From: Gemmatimonadota bacterium
GTDB taxonomy: Bacteria; Gemmatimonadota; Gemmatimonadetes; Gemmatimonadales; GWC2-71-9
Direction of reading: 5' to 3'
Assembly (NCBI GenBank): GCA_003221035.1
Contig: QHUB01000024.1
Location: 1-59,041 of the forward strand
DNA: 59,041 nucleotides
The notes under the pieces are model-generated. The model worked only from the letters and a program-made list of their open reading frames with translations. It made no database searches and had not been told where the DNA came from. A program made the position numbers and the translations under genes. Positions 1-8,449 of this stretch are shown in pieces (the first letter of the stretch is position 1; each line of letters starts with the position of its first letter).

Positions 1-1
1 C

Positions 2-682
2 TTCGCAGCCAAGCCCGGCGTCTACGGCAACGGCCGCAACTCGATCAGCTGGGATTGCGACAAGGGAAACTGCCGCAATCAGGTCAATGGAGACTGGGAG
101 GACCGCGACAACTGGAACTCGCCGTGCGATTCAGGTCCGGTCCGCGTGGCCGTGCAGAAGACCAGCGGCCGGATCACCGACCTGCGCGTGTACGTCGGCG
201 GCGAGTGGCGTCCCAACACGTCGGCAACCGATCTCGGCACCGTAAGCACGAAGGACGCCGCGTCCTACCTGCTCGGCCTGGCCCTGCGTGATGAGTCGCG
301 CGCGTCGGAGAAAGCGATCTTTCCCGCCGTCCTGGCGGACAGCGTCACCGTCTGGCCCGACCTCTTGAAAATCGCCAAAGCGGACAACGTCACCCGCAAG
401 ACGCGCCGGTCGGCGGTCTTCTGGCTCGGCCAAGCCGCGGGAGACGCGGCGACCAAGGGTCTTACCGATCTCGTGGCCGACGGCGACGCCGACCACGAAG
501 TCCGGGAGTCGGCGGTCTTCGCGTTGTCGCAGCGACCGAGCGACGAGGGTGTCCCGGCCCTGATTCGCATCGCCAAGGAGAACAAGGATCCCGATCTCCG
601 CCGGAAGGCCATCTTCTGGCTGGGCCAATCCGACGATCCGCGCGCGCTGGATTTGTTCGAGCAGCTCCTGACGAAGCCATAA
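2..682 (+). CDS. HEAT-repeat protein, 5' end outside window
   Basis: The reading frame is open from the first bases of the window, so the start lies upstream and about 226 C-terminal residues are visible. The last 120 residues form HEAT-like helical repeats: RRSAVFWLGQ, ESAVFALSQ and RKAIFWLGQ recur about every 35-37 residues. Such repeats usually act as protein-binding scaffolds. The upstream part is rich in Trp, Asp, Asn and Cys and looks secreted. No catalytic motif is visible, so the function is unknown. It ends in TAA, with an imperfect inverted repeat just downstream. Confidence 0.8.
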   Translation, partial: FAAKPGVYGNGRNSISWDCDKGNCRNQVNGDWEDRDNWNSPCDSGPVRVAVQKTSGRITDLRVYVGGEWRPNTSATDLGTVSTKDAASYLLGLALRDESRASEKAIFPAVLADSVTVWPDLLKIAKADNVTRKTRRSAVFWLGQAAGDAATKGLTDLVADGDADHEVRESAVFALSQRPSDEGVPALIRIAKENKDPDLRRKAIFWLGQSDDPRALDLFEQLLTKP

Positions 683-699
683 AACTGCTTCGGGTATAG

Positions 700-737
700 G
701 GAGTAGGGTGTGGTCCACTTACCACATCCCACACTCC
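700..737. repeat. imperfect inverted repeat between genes
   Basis: The arms at 700-714 and 721-737 pair imperfectly around a 6-base loop, using GGGTGTGGT-like and ACCACATCCC-like sequences. It lies between the HEAT-repeat gene and the YdcF-like gene. It could act as a weak terminator, but no T-tract follows directly. A related TAGGGTGTGG word occurs again near 24731. Confidence 0.5.
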
Positions 738-764
738 ACACCCAACGCCTTTTAGATTTGGCGC

Positions 765-1367
765 ATGCCATTCTGGACCGGACGGCGGGCGCTCGGTGCG
801 ATTCTTCTCGCTATTCTGCTTGTCGCTGCCACTTGGGCGGCTGTCGTGGTCATGGTGGCGGTTCAGGCCTCCCACGATCAAGCCACGAACGCCGACGCGA
901 TCGTCGTGCTCGGCGCCGCGCAGTACAATGGCCGGCCCTCTCCCGTCTTCCGTGCCCGGCTCGATCACGCCGCCGCGCTCTATCAGCGCGGCCTCGCGCC
1001 CACCGTCCTGGTCACTGGAGGAATCGGCGCACACGACACGCTGGATGAGGCCAACGTGGGTCGGGATTACCTCGTGCGCCTGCACATTCCCGACGATGCC
1101 GTCATTCCGCTCGCCGGAGCCGACGACACGTTCAGGTCGATCGAGCAGGTGACACGCTGGTTCCAGGGGCGCGAGAGTCGTCGTGTGCTGCTCGTGAGCG
1201 ACGGATTTCATATGCTGCGCCTGCAGATCATTGCGAGACGGCTGGGTCTGACAGCGTACACGTCACCGGCGACAGGCTCCCCCATTCACGCGAGCGTGCG
1301 GCGCAACACCGGTTATCTCTTTGCCGAGGGATTCAAGGTCCCATTCACCTGGCTGTTCCAGCGCTAA
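765..1367 (+). CDS. YdcF/ElyC-like (DUF218) membrane protein
   Basis: This 200-residue protein has one N-terminal transmembrane segment (about residues 8-32) followed by a DUF218 domain. The family pattern is clear: ADAIVVLGAAQYNG, then RLDHAAALYQRG and TVLVTGG, then the late VLLVSDGFHMLR stretch. YdcF/SanA/ElyC proteins are linked to envelope integrity and may bind nucleotides or envelope precursors, but the reaction is not settled. It is followed after 15 bases by a NUDIX hydrolase and may be cotranscribed with it. Confidence 0.85.
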   Translation: MPFWTGRRALGAILLAILLVAATWAAVVVMVAVQASHDQATNADAIVVLGAAQYNGRPSPVFRARLDHAAALYQRGLAPTVLVTGGIGAHDTLDEANVGRDYLVRLHIPDDAVIPLAGADDTFRSIEQVTRWFQGRESRRVLLVSDGFHMLRLQIIARRLGLTAYTSPATGSPIHASVRRNTGYLFAEGFKVPFTWLFQR

Positions 1368-1382
1368 ACGACGAGGGCAGGC

Positions 1383-1922
1383 ATGAAGCTCGACAGTAAG
1401 CGAGTGTATTCGGGACGTGTGATCGATCTCGATGTGGACAGCGTGCGATTTCCCAATGGATCGACCGGTCAACTCGAGATGATTCGACACCCCGGTGCTG
1501 CTGCCGTCGTGCCGTTCGCTTCCGATCCGCACGGTCCAGACCCGACGATTCTACTCATTGATCAATACCGCTACGCCACCGGCGGCTCGCTGTTCGAAAT
1601 TCCCGCCGGTCGCTTGAACCCTGGCGAAGATCCGCGGGTATGTGCAGAGCGGGAGCTGCTGGAGGAGGTCGGTGTGAAGGCCGGCAGGGTCGAGCGTCTT
1701 ACTACTATATGGACGACGCCCGGCTTCACGGACGAAAAGATTCACCTTTTTTGGGCAACGGACCTCACCGCGGGGCAACACGCGCGCGAGCCGGACGAGT
1801 TCATCGAAGTGACCCCAAAACCTTTATCCGAGGCACTTCAACTCATCCGAAGCGGTGTGATTTCGGACGCCAAGACCGCGTTGGCGCTACTTTTTGTGGC
1901 TGGTTTCACCCTGGAGCATTAG
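1383..1922 (+). CDS. NUDIX hydrolase, ADP-ribose pyrophosphatase type
   Basis: A 179-residue NUDIX protein. The NUDIX box is intact around residues 80-102: G-x5-E-x7-REL-x-EE-x-G, ending RELLEEVGV, which binds the catalytic metal. The preceding QYRYATGGSLFEIPAGRLN matches ADP-ribose pyrophosphatases, which cleave ADP-ribose to AMP and ribose-5-phosphate. Length fits this subfamily. The exact substrate cannot be fixed from sequence alone. Confidence 0.88.
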   Translation: MKLDSKRVYSGRVIDLDVDSVRFPNGSTGQLEMIRHPGAAAVVPFASDPHGPDPTILLIDQYRYATGGSLFEIPAGRLNPGEDPRVCAERELLEEVGVKAGRVERLTTIWTTPGFTDEKIHLFWATDLTAGQHAREPDEFIEVTPKPLSEALQLIRSGVISDAKTALALLFVAGFTLEH

Positions 1923-1992
1923 TCCTCTCCGTCCTTCAGATCTAGATCAAATGTGGAATTGTGCCGTCCTCTGGCTGGGACAATATTCCCAT

Positions 1993-2010
1993 TTCGCAGT
2001 CCGCTGCGAA
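1993..2010. promoter_or_regulatory. perfect 7-bp dyad upstream of the sigma gene
   Basis: TTCGCAG and CTGCGAA form perfect 7-base arms around a 4-base loop, about 55 bases before the sigma-factor start. The same 142-base gap (1923-2064) also has a GATCTAGATCA word at 1940-1950, a weak relative of the palindrome at 31701. A role as operator or small hairpin is possible. No T-tract supports a terminator. Confidence 0.4.
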
Positions 2011-2064
2011 TCGTAAATAGTTCACCGACAAGGAGTTAGTCCCCTAGCCAGGGAGGCACGGATT

Positions 2065-2778
2065 GTGCCGAGTCCTCATAACGTAAATCAGGGCAGGGCT
2101 TTCCGTATTCCAGTTCGAAACGCAAGGATGCCTATGCGGCCCGCGTTGAAGCGTCCAACAGCAGCTGTCGATTCGCGACGAGCATTGCAGCGCGAAGCGC
2201 TGCATGAGCTGGATGACGGCCAAGTGGTCTTGCGCCACCTCGCCGGGGAGCCGCAGGCGTTCGGGACGTTGGTGGACCGCTACCAGACCCGCCTCCTCAA
2301 TTTCGTCAATCGCACGATCGGCGACCGGGAGCGCGCAGAGGACCTGGTGCAGGAAGTGTTCATCCGGGTGTTCCGGCACCTGCACCGCTTCGATCAGACC
2401 AAGAAGTTCTCGACGTGGATCTACACGATCGCTTCCAACCTGGCGAAGAACGAGCTGCGCAATCGCAGCCGCAACCCGCTGGTTCTGTTCCAGACGATCA
2501 AGAAGAATTGGGAAGCGGACCACCGGCCGCTGCAATTCGAAGACACGACCGCACGGCCCGACGACCTGTATCGCAAGCGGTTTCTTAAGGATGCCGTGGA
2601 TCAGTGCGTTCAGCGCTTGCCGGAGCATCACCGCGAAGTCTTCGTGCTGCGCGAGCTCGAGGGGAAGAGCTATCAGGAAATCGCCGAGATCACCGGCTGC
2701 AACTTGGGGACGGTAAAGAGTCGCCTGAACCGGGCGCGCAACAGCTTCGCCCAGCTCATCGGCCCGATCCTCGTTTAA
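2065..2778 (+). CDS. ECF-type RNA polymerase sigma factor
   Basis: A 237-residue sigma-70 family protein of ECF size. Region 2 is visible around residues 63-120, with AEDLVQEVFIRVFRHL and the WIYTIASNLAKNELRN segment. Region 4 follows around 180-230 as RLPEHHREVFVLRELEG and a helix-turn-helix ending GTVKSRLNRAR. I chose the GTG at 2065 because GGGAGG sits 8 bases upstream; an in-frame ATG at 2128 lacks a good ribosome binding site. A small zinc-finger membrane protein follows at 2846 and is its likely anti-sigma partner. Confidence 0.9.
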   Translation: MPSPHNVNQGRAFRIPVRNARMPMRPALKRPTAAVDSRRALQREALHELDDGQVVLRHLAGEPQAFGTLVDRYQTRLLNFVNRTIGDRERAEDLVQEVFIRVFRHLHRFDQTKKFSTWIYTIASNLAKNELRNRSRNPLVLFQTIKKNWEADHRPLQFEDTTARPDDLYRKRFLKDAVDQCVQRLPEHHREVFVLRELEGKSYQEIAEITGCNLGTVKSRLNRARNSFAQLIGPILV

Positions 2779-2845
2779 GCACAACTCGACGCTCTTTTCG
2801 CCCGGCCGCGGAACACCCCGCTGCCGGGAGTGGTACATTCCCCCC

Positions 2846-3313
2846 ATGCTGTGCCAGGAGTTCCTCGAACGCCATAGCGAGTTCCGGGATGGATTAATCA
2901 CCTCGACCCGGGATCTGCGCCGCTTTGCTCGACATATGGCGCAGTGCTCTTCGTGCGGCCGGTATGACGCCACGGTTCGCTATGCGGTGCGGGCTCTTCA
3001 CTCAGCCACTCCGATTACGCCGTCGGCGGACTTCCGGGAGCGCCTCGACGCACGCATCGCCATCGAGCGCCGGCGCGTGCCGCGACCGCCGGCGCAGGCC
3101 GGCGTCTCAGCCACCTTACTGGTGATTGCGGCATTCGCATTGTGCTTTTTCGAGATCGGCCAACGGCCGCGCATCGCGCGCGCGCCGTTCTTGCCGCCGG
3201 TCGCGAACCCCAAGCCCGTTGCTGGAGCGGGGCTGCCGTTTGTGTCGTTCCAGGATCCGCGAGCGATCATTACCCAGATTACAAGCCTTTCTCCGACTAC
3301 CGGCGGGCGATAA
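2846..3313 (+). CDS. putative zinc-finger anti-sigma factor
   Basis: A 155-residue protein with an N-terminal H-x3-C-x2-C motif (HMAQCSSC, about residues 30-37), preceded by an early Cys. This is the pattern of zinc-binding anti-sigma domains (zf-HC2). One transmembrane segment follows near residues 87-107, then a short Pro-rich tail. Position right after an ECF sigma gene supports a role in sequestering that sigma at the membrane. The similarity is short, so the call rests partly on context. Confidence 0.7.
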   Translation: MLCQEFLERHSEFRDGLITSTRDLRRFARHMAQCSSCGRYDATVRYAVRALHSATPITPSADFRERLDARIAIERRRVPRPPAQAGVSATLLVIAAFALCFFEIGQRPRIARAPFLPPVANPKPVAGAGLPFVSFQDPRAIITQITSLSPTTGGR

Positions 3314-3322
3314 CTTCGCTGG

Positions 3323-4387
3323 ATGGCGGCGCTCAACCTCGACGCCCTCCTTCGAAGTCTGAAGAAGGGCGGCCCTGCTCTCGATCCGGTCTATCTGCTC
3401 TACGGTGACGAAGACGTCTTGAAGGACGAGGCGATTCGCGCGCTCATCGACGTCGGCATAGGCTCGAGCCGCGACTTTAACCTGGATATCCGGTTTACCG
3501 GCGATCTGGACCCGGAATCATTCAACGCACTGGTCAATACGCCGCCCATGCTGGCTGACCGCCGCGCCGTCGTGATTCGCGGCCTGGAGCAGCTCGGCAA
3601 GCGGAAGACGAAGCTCCGGGATGAGCTCGTGCGGTATTTGGAATCGCCGAACCCGACCACGCTGCTTGTGCTCGTCGTCGCAGCAGGCGAGGAGCCCGAC
3701 GCTGAGATTGCGAGGGCGTGCACCGCAATCGATCTCACAGCCCTGGCTGCCGAACGGATTCCGCGCTGGGTACAGCATCGGGCGAGCGCGCTGGGTGTCG
3801 CGATCGATGCCCCGGCCTCGGAGCTGTTACTCAAGGCCGTCGGGAATGATCTCAGTACCGTGAGCCGTGAGCTCGAGAAACTTGCGTCGCTCGTCGCCGG
3901 CACCGGTCGATCCATCACCGTCGGTGACGTTTCCGCCCAGGTGGGCGTGCGGCACGGGGAAACCCTGTTCGACCTGGTCGAGTCCGCTCTGGAACGGATG
4001 GGCGCGCGCGCGGCCCAGCTGGCCGGGCCCGTCCTGGAGCAGGCAGGCATGAACGGCGTCAAGATCATTTCCTTACTCGGCACGCACCTTGTCGGGACGG
4101 CTCTCGCCCGCGCCGAGCGCGATCGCGGGGTGCATCCGAGTCGCCTCGCCGACATCCTCTATCGGCAAATGATCAACGTCAGGCCGTACGGATTGCGCGG
4201 CTATAAAGAGGAAGCGGCGCGCTGGGCGGCGTGGAGCGCCCTCTGGACCGGGTCCGAGCTCCGTGCGGCGCTGCGCGCGGCGCTCGACGCCGACAATGCC
4301 CTGAAGACGGCCACGGTGAGCGACGACCGGGGAATCGTAACGCAGCTCGTACTCGGGTTCGCGGCAACGAAGCGGGAGGCCGCATGA
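3323..4387 (+). CDS. holA: DNA polymerase III delta subunit
   Basis: A 354-residue HolA protein, the clamp-loader subunit that opens the beta clamp (DnaN, also in this window). The N-terminus has the family signature PVYLLYGDEDVLKDEAIRAL around residues 21-40. The middle carries ALAAERIPRWVQHRA and the later LEKLASL helix typical of delta domain II. Length is normal. It starts an overlapping gene run: its TGA overlaps the ATG of the next gene by 4 bases. Confidence 0.9.
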   Translation: MAALNLDALLRSLKKGGPALDPVYLLYGDEDVLKDEAIRALIDVGIGSSRDFNLDIRFTGDLDPESFNALVNTPPMLADRRAVVIRGLEQLGKRKTKLRDELVRYLESPNPTTLLVLVVAAGEEPDAEIARACTAIDLTALAAERIPRWVQHRASALGVAIDAPASELLLKAVGNDLSTVSRELEKLASLVAGTGRSITVGDVSAQVGVRHGETLFDLVESALERMGARAAQLAGPVLEQAGMNGVKIISLLGTHLVGTALARAERDRGVHPSRLADILYRQMINVRPYGLRGYKEEAARWAAWSALWTGSELRAALRAALDADNALKTATVSDDRGIVTQLVLGFAATKREAA

Positions 4388-5235
4388 GGGCCGGACAGTC
4401 GGCGCGCCGGACGGCGGGACTGTTGGTGCTTGCGGTGTTGTTCAGTCCCGCAGTCAGACTGTCGGCACAGACCGACAGCAGGCTCGTCGGAGCGCTTCGC
4501 CTCGCGCAGTCCGGCCAGGTCGATTCCGGTCGCGCGATCATTCGGCGCCTGCTCGCGACACTTCCGCCGAGCGATACGTCCTATCCGCAAGCCCTGCTTG
4601 CGGCCGCGAAGGTCGCGCCTGACGCGGCGACCGTCGGATCGCATCTCAACCGGGTCGTGGTCGAGTATGGGACCAGCCCCTGGGCGGATGACGCCTTGCT
4701 GCTCCTGACGCAGCTTTACTACGCGCAGCGCGACCCCGCGCAGACCGTACAATCGGCGGAACACCTGAATCGTGACTACCCCGACTCGCCGCTGCGGCCG
4801 CGTGCGGACTTCACGGCTGCGCGCGCCTATTTCGAGCTCAAGAACGAAACGCGCGGGTGCCAGCTGATTCAGCAGGCTCTGGACGGCGCGGGCGACGATG
4901 TCGAGTTCAAGAATCAAGTGGGCTTCTACGCGGCGCGGTGCAGTGCACCATCGCCGGCCGCCAGCGCGCCTTCTCCCGACACCGCGCCCAAACCCTCGGG
5001 GAGCGGCCCACACGCGTATGCCGTGCAAGTCCTGGCCGTGAAAAGCGCGGCGCAAGTTGACGACATGCTCACCCGGCTCAGGGTGATGGGCTTCGATGCC
5101 CGCGTCGTGCGGGATTCGACCGGCTACTTCAAGGTGCGCGTCGGCCGATACGCCACGCGCGAGGAAGCGACGCGGACGCAGCAGCGGCTGAAGACCAAGA
5201 TGGGCGGCCAGCCGTTCGTCGTGGACGAGCCATGA
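4384..5235 (+). CDS. secreted TPR-like protein with C-terminal SPOR domain
   Basis: This 283-residue protein starts at the ATG overlapping the holA stop; a longer upstream frame exists but the signal peptide (AGLLVLAVLFSPAVRLSAQ) begins here. Residues about 30-190 are helical repeats resembling YbgF/TPR domains (YPDSPLRPRADF). The last 80 residues form a SPOR domain (AYAVQVLAVKSA, FKVRVGRYATREEA), which in known proteins binds denuded peptidoglycan at division sites. It overlaps mutS by 4 bases. The envelope role is inferred from the domain. Confidence 0.85.
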   Translation: MRAGQSARRTAGLLVLAVLFSPAVRLSAQTDSRLVGALRLAQSGQVDSGRAIIRRLLATLPPSDTSYPQALLAAAKVAPDAATVGSHLNRVVVEYGTSPWADDALLLLTQLYYAQRDPAQTVQSAEHLNRDYPDSPLRPRADFTAARAYFELKNETRGCQLIQQALDGAGDDVEFKNQVGFYAARCSAPSPAASAPSPDTAPKPSGSGPHAYAVQVLAVKSAAQVDDMLTRLRVMGFDARVVRDSTGYFKVRVGRYATREEATRTQQRLKTKMGGQPFVVDEP

Positions 5236-7826
5236 CGGCATTGACCCCACCTGAAACACCGCTCATGCAGCAGTACCGCGACATCAAGGCCCGCCATCCG
5301 CAGACCATCCTGTTTTTCCGGATGGGCGACTTCTACGAGATGTTCGAAGACGACGCGAAGCTCGCGGCACGCGAGCTGGGGCTGACGCTCACCTCACGCA
5401 ACAACGGCGGCGCCGCGGAAATCCCGCTTGCCGGTGTGCCCGTCAAGGCGGCTACCGAATACCTCCGGCGGCTCATCGCCAAAGGCCACCGCGTCGCCAT
5501 CTGCGAACAGATCGAGGATCCGAAGCTGGCCAAAGGAATCGTCCGCCGCGCGGTCGTCGAGACCGTTACTCCGGGCACGGTGCTCACCGACGACTGGCTC
5601 GTCAAGAATCGCAACAACTATCTGATGGCTGTCGATCCGCGCGGCGCGGCCGTGGGGCTCGCCACACTCGACATCACGACCGGCGAGCTCATCCTCGAGG
5701 TCGTGGCGCCAGACGAGCTCGAGCCGGTGCTCGGGCGATATGAGGCGCGTGAGCTGGTCATGCCGGCGGAAACGACGATCCCGGGATCTGCGGTGACGAC
5801 GACCGCGCGCGAAGCCTGGGAGTTCGACCCCGAGCTCGCGCGCGAGGACCTGCTGCGGCTCTACGGCATCGCATCGCTCGACGGCCTCGGCGTCTCGCCG
5901 GACGATCGGCCCGCGATCGGCGCGGCCGGCGCACTGCTGCGCTACGCGCGCGAGCTCAAGCCGGGCGGCTTGCCCCATCTCGCACACCCCACGATCGTGC
6001 GCCGCGGCGATCTGCTGCCGCTCGACGAGATGACGCGTCGCAACCTGGAGCTCGTCGAGCCCCTGCGTGCCGGCATGGAAGGCGCCACACTGCTCGAAGT
6101 GATCGACCGCACCCTCACGCCGATGGGCGGGCGCCTGCTGCGTCGCTGGCTGCTCGCGCCACTGGTCGATCCCGCGGCGATCACCACGCGGCTCGACGCC
6201 GTGACCGTGCTGGTGGGCGATGGCCGCGGGCGCGAGCGACTGCGCGAGGGGCTCGACGGCGTGCGTGATCTCGAGCGGCTGGCGGGACGCGCAACCCTCG
6301 GCCGGGCCGCACCCCGCGAGATGGGGGCGCTCCGGGATTCGATCGTGCGCCTGCCCGACGTGGCGGGCGCCTTGAGCGGGCTCGAGGGCCGCGAGCGGTC
6401 CGCCCTGCTCGACGCGGGAGCCCATGAGCTCGATCTGCTGACGGACATCGGGGAGGAGCTGGCGCGCGCGCTGGTCGAACGGCCGCCGGCGCAACTGGAT
6501 GACGGCGACACAATCAAGGGCGGATATGATGCCGACCTCGACGAGCTGAAGGCGGCGCGCGACGGCGGCAAGCAATACATCGCGGGGCTGCAGGCGCGCG
6601 AGCGGGAACGCACCGGCATCGGCTCGCTCAAAGTCGGCTTCAACAAGGTCTTCGGTTACTACATCGAAGTCACGCACGCGCACCGCGAGCGTATTCCGTC
6701 CGATTACGAGCGCCGCCAGACCCTCACCGGCGCGGAGCGCTACGTCACGGCCGAGCTGAAAGAGTACGAGGCCAAGGTTTTGGGTGCCGAGGAGCGCATC
6801 GCGGAGCGCGAAGCCGCCGTGCTGGACCAGCTGCGCCGGCGCGTGGGCGCCGGCATCACGCGCGTCCAGACCACGGCAGGGTTGCTCGCCCGGCTCGACG
6901 TCTGGGCCGCGCTCGCCGACGTGGCTGAGCGCGAGCGTTACGTGCGGCCCGCAGTCACGAGTGAGTACACGGTACAGCTCGAGGGCTGCCGCCATCCCGT
7001 CGTCGAGCGGATGATGGCGCGCGAAGCCTTCATTCCGAACGACGTGCTGCTCGACGCGTCCGGTCGCGTCATCCTGCTCACGGGTCCCAACATGGCGGGC
7101 AAGTCCACCCTGCTCCGCCAAGTCGGGCTCTGCGTCGTGCTCGCGCAAATGGGCTCGTTCGTCCCCTGCCGGCGCGCGGACATCGGCGTCGTGGATCGCC
7201 TGTTCACGCGGGTCGGCGCGTCGGACAACCTGGTGCGTGGACAGTCGACGTTCATGGTCGAAATGAGCGAGACCAGCGCGATTCTGCACGCGGCCACCGC
7301 CCGGAGTCTCGTGCTGCTCGATGAAATTGGCCGCGGCACGTCGACCTACGACGGAGTGGCGATTGCATGGGCCGTCACCGAGGCCCTGCACAACAGCATC
7401 GGGTGCAAGACGATCTTCGCCACACACTACCACGAGCTGACGCAGCTGACCGAGGAGCTCGAGCACGTGCGCAACTTCAACGTGGCCGTCCGCGAGGTGG
7501 GCGAAGAGATCGTGTTCCTGCACCGCCTGGAGCCGGGTGGAGCCGACCGCTCGTACGGGATTCACGTCGGTCGCCTGGCGGGATTACCCGCGCCGGTCGT
7601 GACGCGCGCCTGGCAAGTCCTCAAGCTGCTGGAGGCCGGACATCACGTGGCACGGCAGCGACCCCCAGCTCCGGCCGACGCGACGCAGCTCGGTCTGTTC
7701 GCACCGCCGCCTCCAGACCCCCTGCTCCTCGAGCTGGACGGGCTGGACGTCAATTCGCTGTCTCCACTCGAAGCGCTGAACCGGTTGGCAGCGTGGCAAA
7801 AGCGCCGCAAGGATGCAACCGCATGA
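5232..7826 (+). CDS. mutS: DNA mismatch repair protein MutS
   Basis: A full-length 864-residue MutS. The mismatch-binding domain starts with the Phe-x-Glu motif in FFRMGDFYEMFEDD (about residues 28-41). The ATPase domain has Walker A TGPNMAGKST near residue 617, the DEIGRGTSTYDG Walker B/signature region and FATHYHEL. It recognises mismatches after replication and recruits MutL; no mutL is in the window. Start and stop overlap the neighbouring genes by 4 bases each, so translation is probably coupled to them. Confidence 0.97.
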   Translation: MTALTPPETPLMQQYRDIKARHPQTILFFRMGDFYEMFEDDAKLAARELGLTLTSRNNGGAAEIPLAGVPVKAATEYLRRLIAKGHRVAICEQIEDPKLAKGIVRRAVVETVTPGTVLTDDWLVKNRNNYLMAVDPRGAAVGLATLDITTGELILEVVAPDELEPVLGRYEARELVMPAETTIPGSAVTTTAREAWEFDPELAREDLLRLYGIASLDGLGVSPDDRPAIGAAGALLRYARELKPGGLPHLAHPTIVRRGDLLPLDEMTRRNLELVEPLRAGMEGATLLEVIDRTLTPMGGRLLRRWLLAPLVDPAAITTRLDAVTVLVGDGRGRERLREGLDGVRDLERLAGRATLGRAAPREMGALRDSIVRLPDVAGALSGLEGRERSALLDAGAHELDLLTDIGEELARALVERPPAQLDDGDTIKGGYDADLDELKAARDGGKQYIAGLQARERERTGIGSLKVGFNKVFGYYIEVTHAHRERIPSDYERRQTLTGAERYVTAELKEYEAKVLGAEERIAEREAAVLDQLRRRVGAGITRVQTTAGLLARLDVWAALADVAERERYVRPAVTSEYTVQLEGCRHPVVERMMAREAFIPNDVLLDASGRVILLTGPNMAGKSTLLRQVGLCVVLAQMGSFVPCRRADIGVVDRLFTRVGASDNLVRGQSTFMVEMSETSAILHAATARSLVLLDEIGRGTSTYDGVAIAWAVTEALHNSIGCKTIFATHYHELTQLTEELEHVRNFNVAVREVGEEIVFLHRLEPGGADRSYGIHVGRLAGLPAPVVTRAWQVLKLLEAGHHVARQRPPAPADATQLGLFAPPPPDPLLLELDGLDVNSLSPLEALNRLAAWQKRRKDATA

Positions 7827-8449
7827 GAGTGCTGATCGCCGTCGCCGTGCTTGGCGTCGTGGGGTGGGTGGGGTGGGCGTGTCACGGCTCGTCTCCGCAA
7901 TCGGATGCAGGAGATCAGTCGGCTCAGGCGGCGCCGCCGCCCGAATCCGAAGCGCCGGTCGCCCTCAACCCGGATGTGCCGATCGCCTATCCGCCGGCTT
8001 TGTACGATCAAAAGGTCGAAGGCGACGTCACGCTGCGGTTGTTTGTCGATTCGATGGGCAAGCTCGTTCCCGAATCGACACGGGTGGCCGAGGCCAGCGG
8101 GTATCCCGCGCTCGATTCCGCGGCGCTCGCCGGTTCCAAGGCGCTGCGGTTCGCGCCCGCGAAGCGCCGTGGCGTCCCGGTGGCAACCGCATTTCTGCAG
8201 CCCGTCGAGTTCCGGCAGGTGGGCACGACGCGAACGGGAACGGTGACTTTGCCGCCGGCGCCCGCGCCTATACCGCCACCGGCACCCGCGCCCGCCCGTC
8301 CGCGCTCTCCACCTCCCGCTCCAGTCGTGCGGCCAAAGCCGGATACCACGCGGACGGGTGGGGACACCACCAGGGCTCGCGCCGATACGACGCGGCCGTC
8401 CCCTGACACGACGAAGGCACGCACGGACACGAGTGCCACAACACACTAA
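7823..8449 (+). CDS. TonB-like membrane-anchored protein with Thr/Asp-rich tail
   Basis: I start this at the ATG overlapping the mutS stop, giving 208 residues. An N-terminal hydrophobic segment (about 3-20) ends near a Cys, so it is a membrane anchor or lipoprotein signal. Residues about 55-135 match the TonB C-terminal fold (YDQKVEGDVTLRLFVDSMG, ASGYPALDSAAL, LRFAPAKRRG). Unlike TonB, a Pro-rich stretch and a tail with repeated DTTR/DTTK units come after this domain. A scaffold or energy-transduction role is possible, but TonB function is not shown. Confidence 0.7.
   Translation: MRVLIAVAVLGVVGWVGWACHGSSPQSDAGDQSAQAAPPPESEAPVALNPDVPIAYPPALYDQKVEGDVTLRLFVDSMGKLVPESTRVAEASGYPALDSAALAGSKALRFAPAKRRGVPVATAFLQPVEFRQVGTTRTGTVTLPPAPAPIPPPAPAPARPRSPPPAPVVRPKPDTTRTGGDTTRARADTTRPSPDTTKARTDTSATTH

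Noticed and set aside
2846-3313. Zinc-finger protein as a transcription factor
   Set aside because: The H-x3-C-x2-C motif plus a transmembrane segment beside an ECF sigma gene fits an anti-sigma factor better.
5394-7565. 723-residue ORF on the minus strand opposite mutS
   Set aside because: It is a shadow of the GC-rich mutS frame; mutS has clear domains and the antisense product has low-complexity Arg/Ala/His composition.
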